DNA of 64,000 nucleotides from Polyangium fumosum (GTDB lineage Bacteria; Myxococcota_A; Polyangia; Polyangiales; Polyangiaceae), in the NCBI RefSeq assembly GCF_005144585.1, contig NZ_SSMQ01000002.1, positions 310,001 through 374,000 of the forward strand. The letters are read 5' to 3'. Below, one piece after another: positions 19,341 to 26,161 of this stretch; position 1 is the first letter of the stretch; the number at the start of each line of letters is the position of its first letter. A model generated the notes under the pieces. The model saw nothing but the letters and a program-made list of their open reading frames with translations. It ran no database searches and was not told the DNA's origin. The position numbers and the translations under genes are program-made.

Positions 19341-20399
19341 ATGGACTTCCTCGACGACTCTCTGTTCCCGGAGACCCAGGACAAGCTCGTCATCACGGTC
19401 GCGCCGTACGGGCCGGAGTGGGAGCCGGCCGATTTCCCGCAAGACATCGCGGTGACGATGGAAGAGCAGATTCAGAAAGCGGTGGATTGTTCCAACGCCG
19501 GCGCCACGGTGCTGCACGTGCACGCGCGCGAGGCGGACGGCAAGGGCTCCAAGCGCCTGTCCCGGTTCAACGAGCTGCTCGCGGGGCTGCGCGACGCCGT
19601 GCCCGACATGATCCTGCAGGTCGGCGGCTCGATCTCCTTCTCCCCGGAGAGCGAAGGGGAGAAGGCGAAATGGCTGAGCGACGACACGCGCCACATGCTG
19701 GCCGAGCTCTCGCCGAAGCCCGACCAGGTGACGATCGCGATCAACACGAGCCAGATGAACATCGTCGAGCTGATGACCGAGGACGACTATGCCGGCAGCT
19801 CGTTCGCGCGGCCCGACGTGTACAACGCCTACCGCGAAATGACCGTGCCGGCCGGCCCGGCCTGGGTCGAGGAGCACCTCCGGCGGCTCTCGGCCGCCGG
19901 CATCCAGACCCATTTTCAGCTCGCCAGCGTCCCCCAGCTCGAAACGGTGGAGCGCCTGATCCGCCACGGCGCCTATGCGGGGCCGCTCAACCTCACCTGG
20001 GTCGCCATCGGCGGCGGATTCGACGGGCCGAACCCGTGCAACATGATGGAGTTCATCCGCCGCGTGCCGAACGGCGCCTGCCTGACGCTGGAGAGCGTCA
20101 TGCGGAACGTGCTCCCCATCAATACGATGGCCATCGCGATGGGGCTGCACACCCGCTGCGGCATCGAGGACACGCTCTGGGGGCGCAAGGGGCAGCGCAT
20201 GACCTCCGTGCAGCAAATCGAGCAGCTCGTCCGCATCGCGCGCGAGCTCGGCCGCGACGTGGCGGACGGCAAGGAGGCCCGCCGCATCTACAAGATCGGC
20301 ACATTTTACAAGGACGCCGACGAGACCCTGTCGAAGCTCGGGTATACGCCCAATCGCAAGGCGGGCGAGCGCGGGGTCCCGCGGCGCATGGCGGCCTAG
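19341..20399 (+). CDS. Beta-keto acid cleavage enzyme (BKACE, DUF849)
   Basis: A 352-aa protein matching the 3-keto-5-aminohexanoate cleavage family (Kce/BKACE). It has the early strand VITVAPYGPEW, the metal-binding LHVHARE near residue 59, the ILQVGGS stretch near 95 and the late GLHTRCGIED near 270. BKACE enzymes use Zn2+ and acetyl-CoA to cleave beta-keto acids into acetoacetyl or other CoA products. The substrate range is wide and cannot be read from sequence. It starts a plus-strand trio with a quinone oxidoreductase and a TauD/TfdA dioxygenase, suggesting a small catabolic route. The start ATG has AAGG just upstream. Confidence 0.85.
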   Translation: MDFLDDSLFPETQDKLVITVAPYGPEWEPADFPQDIAVTMEEQIQKAVDCSNAGATVLHVHAREADGKGSKRLSRFNELLAGLRDAVPDMILQVGGSISFSPESEGEKAKWLSDDTRHMLAELSPKPDQVTIAINTSQMNIVELMTEDDYAGSSFARPDVYNAYREMTVPAGPAWVEEHLRRLSAAGIQTHFQLASVPQLETVERLIRHGAYAGPLNLTWVAIGGGFDGPNPCNMMEFIRRVPNGACLTLESVMRNVLPINTMAIAMGLHTRCGIEDTLWGRKGQRMTSVQQIEQLVRIARELGRDVADGKEARRIYKIGTFYKDADETLSKLGYTPNRKAGERGVPRRMAA

Positions 20400-20422
20400 C
20401 GTAGGCGAAGGGGGGCATTTCC

Positions 20423-21403
20423 ATGGCACACGCGGTCCGATTTCACGAGACCGGCGGACCGGACGTCCTGCGCTGGGAGGAGGTCGCCGTCGGCAGCCCG
20501 GGTCCGGGCGAGGCCCGGGTCCGGCACGCCGCCGTCGGGCTCAACTTTGCCGACACTTACTTTCGCACGGGGCTTTATCCCGTACCGCTCCCGAGCGGCA
20601 TTGGCGTGGAGGCCGCCGGCGTGGTGGAGGCGGTCGGGGAAGGCGTCACGAACGTCGCGCCGGGCGACCGCGTGACGTACACCGGCTTTCGGGACACGCT
20701 CGGCGCCTACAGCACCGAGCGGACGCTGCCAGCGGCGCCGCTGATTCGATTGCCCGAGGGCATTCGCTACGAGACCGCCGCGGCCATGACCATGCGGGGC
20801 CTCACGGCGGCCTACCTGATGCGCCGCATCTGGCCCTTGAAGGCCGGCGACGTCATCCTGCTCCACGCGGCGGCGGGCGGCGTGGGCCTGATCGTGTCGC
20901 AATGGGCGAAGCTCCTCGGCCTCACGGTGATCGGCACGGTGTCGACCGAGGCAAAGGCGGAGATCGCTCGCGCGCACGGCTGCGACCACATCGTCCATTA
21001 CGGCCGCGAGGACGTGGCCCGGCGGGTGCGCGATTTGACGGGCGGAGCAGGCGTCTCGGTCGTGTACGACAGCGTCGGGAAAGACACGTTCGCCGGCTCG
21101 CTCGATTCCCTGAAGCGGCGCGGGTTGCTCGTCTGCGTGGGCACGAGTTCGGGCCCGGTGCCGCCGCTCGACGTGGCGAAGCTCGCGGTCAAAGGGTCCG
21201 TCTTCGTCACGCGTCCGGCGCTCGCCGATTACATCGCTGATCCCGCGGAGAAGGCCGAGCTCGCCGGAGAGCTGTTCGACCACGTCGCCTCGGGGCGAAT
21301 CCGGATCGAAATCCACCAGCGCTACCGGCTGGAGGACGCGGCGCAGGCGCACCGTGATCTCGAATCACGCAAGACGACGGGCTCGTCGATCTTCCTCACC
21401 TGA
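20423..21403 (+). CDS. NADPH:quinone oxidoreductase family (MDR) protein
   Basis: A 326-aa zinc-independent medium-chain dehydrogenase. It has the GroES-like N-terminal domain (VRHAAVGLNFADTYFRTGLY, about 30-60), the Rossmann nucleotide motif AAAGGVGLIVSQWAK (about 150), and VCVGTSSGPVPPLDV near 235, as in QorA-type quinone reductases. It lacks the catalytic and structural zinc cysteines of alcohol dehydrogenases. It lies 23 bp after the BKACE gene with a G-run ribosome site before the ATG at 20423 and is probably cotranscribed. It may reduce an enone or quinone intermediate in the pathway; the substrate is unknown. Confidence 0.85.
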   Translation: MAHAVRFHETGGPDVLRWEEVAVGSPGPGEARVRHAAVGLNFADTYFRTGLYPVPLPSGIGVEAAGVVEAVGEGVTNVAPGDRVTYTGFRDTLGAYSTERTLPAAPLIRLPEGIRYETAAAMTMRGLTAAYLMRRIWPLKAGDVILLHAAAGGVGLIVSQWAKLLGLTVIGTVSTEAKAEIARAHGCDHIVHYGREDVARRVRDLTGGAGVSVVYDSVGKDTFAGSLDSLKRRGLLVCVGTSSGPVPPLDVAKLAVKGSVFVTRPALADYIADPAEKAELAGELFDHVASGRIRIEIHQRYRLEDAAQAHRDLESRKTTGSSIFLT

Positions 21404-21426
21404 CCCACCCCCCAGGAGACGCCGCC

Positions 21427-22332
21427 ATGACGAGCGCAGCACGAAGCCGATCGACGATCCCCCGCCATGCGACGCAAGGCTCCATGAAGGTCTCGCCGTT
21501 GACCTGCACGATTGGCGCCGAACTCGAACACGTGAGCCTGGCCGACGCCGCGCGCGACGATGGGCTCTTTACCGAGATCCGCACGCTGCTCTTGAAACAC
21601 CGCGTGCTCTTCCTGCGCGATCAGGACATCACGCGCGCCGACCACGTCGCCTTCGCGAGGCGCTTCGGCGCGCTCGAAGACCACCCCGTCGCCACCAGCG
21701 ATCCCGACCATCCGGGGCTGGTCCGCATTTACAAGGACCTGAACAGTCCGCCGGAGCATTACGAGAACGCCTATCACTGCGACACGACGTTTCGCGAAGC
21801 GCCGCCGATGGGCTGCGTCCTGCGTTGCGTCGAGACGCCGGCCGTCGGCGGTGACACGATCTGGGTCAACATGGTCGAGGCCTATCGCCGCCTGCCCGAG
21901 CCCATCCAGCGGCAAATCGCCAATCTGCGCGCCAGGCACAGCATCGAGGCGACCTTCGGCGCCGCCATGCCCATGGAGAAACGCCAAGCGCTCGCAGCTC
22001 GTTATCCCGACGCGGAGCACCCGGTGGTGCGTACCCACCCGGAGACCGGCGAAAAGGTCTTGTTCGTCAATGCGTTCACCACGCACTTCGTCAACTTCCA
22101 CACGCCGGACAACGTGCGCTTCGGCCAGGACTTCGCGCCCGGCGCGAGCCACCTGCTGAGTTATCTCATCAGCCAGGCGCAGATCCCCGAGTATCAGGTG
22201 CGGTTTCGGTGGAAGAAGAACAGCGTGGCGATCTGGGACAATCGCTGCACGCAGCATTATGCGGTGCAGGATTATTGGCCGGCGGTGCGGAGGATGGAGC
22301 GGGCGACGATCGTCGGTGATCGGCCGCGCTGA
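21427..22332 (+). CDS. TauD/TfdA family Fe(II)/2-oxoglutarate dioxygenase
   Basis: A 301-aa dioxygenase. The iron-binding HxD appears as YHCDTTF (His 117, Asp 119 approximately), the distal His near 277 in RCTQHYAVQDYW, and the 2-oxoglutarate-binding Arg in RRMERATIVGD near 290. WKKNSVAIWDNR is typical of TauD/TfdA enzymes, which hydroxylate sulfonates, aryloxy acids or similar small acids. The first ATG at 21427 has AGGAG eight bases upstream; the ATG at 21484 is the alternative. Third gene of the BKACE operon, so it may open a substrate that later yields a beta-keto acid. It is convergent with the next gene, 12 bp away. Confidence 0.85.
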   Translation: MTSAARSRSTIPRHATQGSMKVSPLTCTIGAELEHVSLADAARDDGLFTEIRTLLLKHRVLFLRDQDITRADHVAFARRFGALEDHPVATSDPDHPGLVRIYKDLNSPPEHYENAYHCDTTFREAPPMGCVLRCVETPAVGGDTIWVNMVEAYRRLPEPIQRQIANLRARHSIEATFGAAMPMEKRQALAARYPDAEHPVVRTHPETGEKVLFVNAFTTHFVNFHTPDNVRFGQDFAPGASHLLSYLISQAQIPEYQVRFRWKKNSVAIWDNRCTQHYAVQDYWPAVRRMERATIVGDRPR

Positions 22333-22344
22333 AGGGGCTCTGGA

Positions 22345-22971
22345 TCAGGTTTTCTCCGGCGCCTCGACCTCGCCCTCGGCCCGCACCTCGGCGACCTCGG
22401 CCCAGAGGGCGTCGAGGTCGATCACGAGCCCGGCGCATCCCGGAACCGAGTCAATCGGCCCGTCGGTCGACGTGACCTTGTGGATGTACTCGCTCTCCGG
22501 TCCGAGTTCGAGGATCTCGAACGATTGCAGCGCCGGATCGACGATCCAGTACCATTTCACGCCGAACGCAGCGTACTCCCTCAATTTCTCCACGCGGTCG
22601 CGCCGGGCATCCCGGGGCGTCGCCGAGACGACCTCGACGGCAATGCTCGGAGGCACGCGGATCGGCCCCTCCGCAGGCGGACGGCGTGATCCGGCGAGGT
22701 ACACCGTGAGGTCCGGCATGCGCCCCCGCGTGGCCGACACCGCAAACTTCCCCGCGGACCCAGCGACGCGCGCTCCATGCGCGAGCGCCCAGGACCGAAG
22801 CAGGTGTGCGAGCCAAACGACGACGACCTCGTGGACGTACCCGGCCATCTCTTCCTCGACGAGCGCGCCATCGACGAGCTCCCCCGGCTCGTCCTCGGGG
22901 AGCGCAGCCCACTCCTCGATCGTCATGCGCCGGGGGGACGCACGGTCGGCGTCATGCGCGACGAAGCTCAT
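22345..22971 (-). CDS. Uma2 family (DUF820) PD-(D/E)XK-like protein
   Basis: A 208-aa protein of the Uma2 family, which has the restriction endonuclease-like fold. It shows the family start MTIEEWAALPEDEPGELVDG, then GRMPDLTVYL (the Asp of the nuclease core near residue 90), IAVEVVSATPRDARRDRVEK (Glu near 115) and KWYWIVDP near 143. The core D...ExV pattern looks intact. Function of Uma2 proteins is unsettled; they are highly expanded in cyanobacteria and myxobacteria. It is convergent with the dioxygenase operon and has no obvious functional partner. Confidence 0.85.
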   Translation of the reverse strand: MSFVAHDADRASPRRMTIEEWAALPEDEPGELVDGALVEEEMAGYVHEVVVVWLAHLLRSWALAHGARVAGSAGKFAVSATRGRMPDLTVYLAGSRRPPAEGPIRVPPSIAVEVVSATPRDARRDRVEKLREYAAFGVKWYWIVDPALQSFEILELGPESEYIHKVTSTDGPIDSVPGCAGLVIDLDALWAEVAEVRAEGEVEAPEKT

Positions 22972-23034
22972 GGGGGAAAGTTTACCGAACCTGGATGGGT
23001 GTGTCGAGGCGAGGGGGACGCAGACGGGGAGGAG

Positions 23035-23066
23035 GGCGCGCGACTGTACGAGACGGGTCGCGCGCC
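23035..23066 (-). terminator. Ten-base-pair hairpin downstream of the 237-aa gene
   Basis: A perfect inverted repeat, GGCGCGCGAC and GTCGCGCGCC, separated by 12 bases, lies just after the stop of the minus-strand gene ending at 23080. It lacks a T-run, so it is a plausible but unproven terminator. Confidence 0.4.
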
Positions 23067-23079
23067 TCTCCGATGGAGA

Positions 23080-23793
23080 TCAGGCGTCGGCGGGCGGGAG
23101 CGGATGCGAGGGGAGCGGTTCTTCCACCCCGCCGCTCTCGCTCACGGAGGTGGCGGCGTCAGCCGCCGCCGGGGCCGGGAACATGACGTCCTGGGTCACG
23201 CGATCCCGCGGGAATGCCGTACGGACCTGGCCCATGATCCGATCGACGGTATCGTGGTGCGCGTCGCGAAGCGCGACCTCGAGCTTAAAGGCTTCGTCGT
23301 GCGCCGCGAGGGCGACCAGGTGTGCGGCGACGGTGGCCTCGAAGCTCGCGAGCGCGGCTTTCAGCTTCGGGAGCCACGCGGCCCGATACCCTTCGATGTT
23401 GGCGACCTTCGAATTCTCCAGCCGCTCGACGAGCTCCCGCACTGGCTTGATCTGGCTTTTGCCTACGGGGGTGAGGATGGGCTTCAAGCCTTTCGGATAG
23501 ACGCTCGCGCAGATCCGCCCGCGCCTGCCGCCGTCCTCCATTTCCGCGGCGCGAAGGGCCAGCCGAACGATGCGCTCGACGCTGTACTCGCCAAAGCGGA
23601 GCGCGGCACGAGTCTGGACGACGGGGACATGGAGGTCCCGGCGCTTGTCGTGCTGGGCTGCAAGGGAGTCATTGGCAGCCTGGATGTCGGCGGTGGCGGA
23701 GGCCATCTCGGGGAAGCAGGCGAGGCCGGCGGCGAGCTCGACGCCATACTCGAAACGGACGGTCGACGAGGCATTGCTGCGATACTTGCGCAT
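23080..23793 (-). CDS. Hypothetical helical protein
   Basis: A 237-aa protein with no recognised domain. It is predicted mostly helical: ALRFGEYSVERIVRLALRAA near 75-95, then LKAALASFEATVAAHLVALA near 150-170. The C-terminal tail is Ala/Ser/Pro-rich and probably disordered. No signal peptide, membrane segment or cysteine cluster is seen. Start ATG at 23793. It stands alone on the minus strand next to the repeat-rich accessory region; function unknown. Confidence 0.6.
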   Translation of the reverse strand: MRKYRSNASSTVRFEYGVELAAGLACFPEMASATADIQAANDSLAAQHDKRRDLHVPVVQTRAALRFGEYSVERIVRLALRAAEMEDGGRRGRICASVYPKGLKPILTPVGKSQIKPVRELVERLENSKVANIEGYRAAWLPKLKAALASFEATVAAHLVALAAHDEAFKLEVALRDAHHDTVDRIMGQVRTAFPRDRVTQDVMFPAPAAADAATSVSESGGVEEPLPSHPLPPADA

Positions 23794-23954
23794 GAGGTCA
23801 TCCCTGGGCCCAAGGCCCGGTCTGGTTGGTTCCGAAGCCCCTGCCGAGCCACACGCATCGGCGGGTCCCCGTTAAACGGAGACGGGAAAAAACCATTCGA
23901 TGCAGAGCAGCAGTTCGACGTCGGAGCGACGCGAGAGCGTCGGCGCAGGGCGAG

Positions 23955-24230
23955 GGGCGCGCGTCACGGTTGTCCGTGTGGCTCGGTCGCCGGGCGCACG
24001 GCGCGCGGGGTCGTTGCACGAAGGGCTCGGCGCGAGATGAGGGGCACGCGTCGACGAGACACGAACAGGTCGGCGCCGAGATCGAACGCGCACGTCGATG
24101 CGACACGAATAGGTCGGCACGAGGAGAGGCGCGCGCGTCTTCGTGGCGCGGAGCCGTCGGCGCGGAGCCGAGGGGCACGCGTCGACGAGACGCACGAGGG
24201 TCACCGCGTGGCGAGGGGGAAGGAGGCGGG
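23955..24230. repeat. Imperfect 43-44 bp tandem repeat
   Basis: About six degenerate units follow one another. Each begins near a GC(A/G)CGCGTC or GCACGTCGA core and contains a later GGTCGGCRC or GTCGGCGC element. The cores at about 24050, 24094, 24137 and 24181 are spaced 44, 43 and 44 bp; the leftmost units are less regular. Frames on either strand encode Arg/Ala-rich low-complexity sequence and look like shadows of the repeat, so I do not call a gene. Confidence 0.55.
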
Positions 24231-24278
24231 GGACGGTGTACGTCGGCCGGAGCGACGAGATACTCGTGAGAAGAACCG

Positions 24279-24385
24279 CAAGGAAACGCCTTTCGGCATC
24301 ACAGCTGAGAGCGAGAGAGCTGTTCAGCCTGCAACGAAACTGAACATGTGCTCAACGCCACCAATGGCATCTGACAAGGTCTTGG
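24279..24385 (-). ncRNA. Degenerate two-repeat CRISPR-like element (possible crRNA-like regulator)
   Basis: On the minus strand two degraded copies of the 37-bp repeat of the array at 42726 flank a 33-bp gap (24315-24347), a length that fits the array's spacers. The first copy (24385-24348) keeps the repeat's stem arms GATGCC and GGCGTT and its last eight bases TTGAGCAC (the expected crRNA 5' handle). The loop is 6 bases instead of 5 and the outer 14 bases are about half conserved. The second copy (24314-24279) keeps GATGCCGAAAGGCGTT, the stem-loop with one base lost, but not the terminal handle. These are the parts needed to make one crRNA-like RNA. The resemblance is seen directly; transcription and function are inferred. 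Confidence 0.5.
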
Positions 24386-24574
24386 GGCGCCAATCTTGTG
24401 GCCCCAACAACACATTCTCCGTTCCAAGCGCTCGGGAACCCAACTTCCAATGTCAGCGAAACACGTAAGCGGGTTCGATCTCGTGTTGACAACAACGATC
24501 GCCGTACGTAGATCGCCACGGTCTACAACGGAAGACAGCAACTAACCTCAACATCATCGAAAGATCAACCCGCC

Positions 24575-24946
24575 ATGGCAAGCGCACCTTCGTCTAGCAG
24601 TCCTCCCGTCTATCTCGTCGCGCCATCTTCTTCCTCGGGGCAGCGTAGCACTCAGCTCGTCGAGCCGGGAACCCCCCACCGCCGCGTGGGCGTGTGGGAG
24701 CGGCTCTGCTGGATTTTGCTGGCGCCGCTCCTGGGGCGCGCACCAGCGCACGTGGCTTTGCAAGTCGTCGCCTTCGTAATCCTCGCTGGGCTCGGGGTCA
24801 CGTTGCTCATCCGCCTGGCGGAGCTGATCGCACAGGCTGGGCGCGCCTGTGGCCTGCCTGGCGGCATCTCCTTTGGGATGGAGCACGTCCTCACGGTCGT
24901 GTACGATGGCACGCACACATTTCCAGCCCACGGAGCCTGCACGTGA
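24575..24946 (+). CDS. Small predicted membrane protein coupled to a cas6 fragment
   Basis: A 123-aa protein, not recognised. A Ser/Pro-rich N-terminus (about 1-35) is followed by a basic stretch and hydrophobic segments (WILLAPLL near 46; VALQVVAFVILAGLGVTLLI near 60-80), so one or two membrane helices are likely. Its last codons lie inside the 138-bp segment duplicated from the cas6 start, and its TGA (24944-24946) overlaps the GTG of the truncated cas6 copy. That GTGA overlap is the coupling style of the cas operon, which hints that this gene may once have preceded cas6. A possible TTGACA (24486-24491) lies upstream without a good -10. Confidence 0.45.
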   Translation: MASAPSSSSPPVYLVAPSSSSGQRSTQLVEPGTPHRRVGVWERLCWILLAPLLGRAPAHVALQVVAFVILAGLGVTLLIRLAELIAQAGRACGLPGGISFGMEHVLTVVYDGTHTFPAHGACT

Positions 24947-25058
24947 CCCCGTCCGCACCATCCTCGCCGCCCGCCGACCGCGTCGACATCGTCTTCCCGC
25001 TCGCAGGCACGCTGGTGCCACGCGATCACGGATACGCACTCTTCGGCGCCCTCGCGCG
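24921..25058. repeat. 138-bp direct repeat, left copy (right copy 34073-34210)
   Basis: The sequence from TTCCAGCCCACGGAG through the first codons of cas6 occurs here and at 34073-34210 in the same orientation with one mismatch. The two copies bracket the whole Rhs/immunity locus (25059-34072). It is too long for a transposon target-site duplication and points to recombination. Confidence 0.9.
24943..25058 (+). pseudogene. Truncated cas6 (5' fragment)
   Basis: These 116 bases repeat the start of the intact cas6 at 34095 with one mismatch (A at 25038 for C at 34190). They encode its first 38 residues, including PLAGTLVPRDHGYALFGALA with the candidate catalytic His. The frame then runs into a remnant of an Rhs toxin tip and stops at 25167. 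It cannot make a working Cas6. Identity with the intact copy begins upstream of the start codon, at 24921. Confidence 0.85.
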
Positions 25059-25123
25059 CGTCCGACGACGGACCGCCTCTCCTCGCAAGGAGCGTCGGCG
25101 CCCAGCTTGGAGAGCCCGCCCCC
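25059..25123 (-). pseudogene. Remnant of an Rhs C-terminal tip
   Basis: About 65 bp match the minus-strand Rhs gene around 27667-27731 and the orphan tip around 26491-26555, encoding AGSPSWAPTLLARRGGPSSD, the stretch just before the AHH toxin domain. The toxin part that should follow on the minus strand is replaced by the cas6 fragment. It lies 6 bp beyond the stop of the DUF4375 gene and looks like the beginning of a third displaced toxin module. Confidence 0.75.
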
Positions 25124-25129
25124 GCAACT

Positions 25130-25615
25130 TCACGTACGCAACACGATTTTGTGCCTGTTTCTCTTGATGAAATCAAGCAGGCGCCCCGCGACATCACCCG
25201 CGATTTCGAAGTACCGGCTGTCGTACTCCCCTAATTTTGCCTCACGTTCTTCGTCCTGCACTGCCATCACGCCATCGATGGCCTCAACCGTGATCGTTCC
25301 CTCAATGCCTAGGCTCTTCATTGCCTGCCTGGTCAAGGCGGCGATCTCGGTACATCCCAGATCGTTGAGAGCCTCGACGAGGAACGGGGCATACTCCTTG
25401 GAGGAGTTGACAAAAAACTGACTGAATCCACCATTGTTCACTTCGCGCTCGAACGCCTCAATCGCAAGGATGGTCCGCTCTTCCCGAGTCAGATTTTTAT
25501 CGCCGACACGCGCCGCTTTCTGATCCAACGCCTGCTCGAACACGAGGACCAAGGAATCCGTTCTGTACTCCCCCTCGAGGGCCAAGAGCTCGTCCGTCGA
25601 TTGTCCAGAATACAC
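25130..25615 (-). CDS. DUF4375 (DMP19-like) putative immunity protein
   Basis: A 161-aa protein with the DUF4375/DMP19 signature REVNNGGFSQFFVNSS near residue 60, followed by PFLVEALNDLGCTEIAALTR. DMP19 is a DNA-mimic protein from Neisseria, and relatives of this domain appear as immunity proteins in polymorphic toxin loci. The start is GTG at 25615, 4 bp after the stop of the Imm11-like gene, so it is probably cotranscribed with the Rhs locus. No cognate toxin remains next to it; only a toxin-tip remnant lies downstream. It has lower GC than its neighbours, which fits recent acquisition. Confidence 0.75.
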   Translation of the reverse strand: MYSGQSTDELLALEGEYRTDSLVLVFEQALDQKAARVGDKNLTREERTILAIEAFEREVNNGGFSQFFVNSSKEYAPFLVEALNDLGCTEIAALTRQAMKSLGIEGTITVEAIDGVMAVQDEEREAKLGEYDSRYFEIAGDVAGRLLDFIKRNRHKIVLRT

Positions 25616-25619
25616 AGCG

Positions 25620-26159
25620 TCACCCCGACCAGACCACGTTGAAGTCCAGGCCGCGGAGGCCGGCCGCCTTGACCCGCTCGACGAATCGTTCGCTCACGTA
25701 GGTGGAGCTCCCACGATGCGGCAGACGAAACAGGTCGATGCCTTCGATCGCGGACGCGAAGAACGCAGGCTTTTTGATCCACATGATCCTGTCCGTGCCA
25801 GGAATCCTCCTCAGCGTCGAGTTGGCCTCGTCCAGGGCGTCGATCACGCGTGCATTGAGCACGTACAGCTCGACGCCGTCGTCGGTGGACAGCGGGAGGA
25901 CCTCGCCGTTCGCTTCGAGGATGTCGCGCAGCGCATCGACGGCGGTGCGTCGCATGACAAGGGCATCAGAACCGAGCCATGGGAAGTCTGAAGGCTTGAA
26001 CCCTTGGCGCTTATCCGCCCGGACACGACGGACCCTGATCGGCTTCCACGTCGCGGCGCGAGGCGTCCCGTCGAACTGAAGAAAGACCTCGGTGTCCTCG
26101 CTGTGGATCGTATTCACCCACTCATAATTCGTCGCTACCAACGGCTCATAGATCACCAT
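25620..26159 (-). CDS. Imm11-like immunity protein, orphan module copy
   Basis: A 179-aa paralog of the protein at 26795-27334. The C-terminal 120 residues are nearly identical (for example RGSSTYVSERFVERVKAAGL), while the N-terminal third differs at many positions (MVIYEPLVATNYEWVNTIHS). The pattern resembles Imm11/DUF1629 immunity proteins. It starts 2 bp after the stop of the orphan AHH tip, so tip and immunity form one module. N-terminal divergence matches divergence in the neighbouring toxin tip, as expected if this part fixes specificity. Assignment as immunity rests on the motif pattern and position. Confidence 0.75.
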   Translation of the reverse strand: MVIYEPLVATNYEWVNTIHSEDTEVFLQFDGTPRAATWKPIRVRRVRADKRQGFKPSDFPWLGSDALVMRRTAVDALRDILEANGEVLPLSTDDGVELYVLNARVIDALDEANSTLRRIPGTDRIMWIKKPAFFASAIEGIDLFRLPHRGSSTYVSERFVERVKAAGLRGLDFNVVWSG

Positions 26160-26161
26160 GT

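Noticed and set aside
23826..24269. Possible Arg-rich proteins encoded by the tandem repeat region
   Set aside because: Equivalent low-complexity frames exist on both strands, and the unit length varies between 43 and 44, which would break the frame.
24921..25058. Treating the 138-bp repeat as a transposon target-site duplication or attachment site
   Set aside because: It is too long for a target-site duplication, and no transposase or integrase gene is present between or next to the copies.
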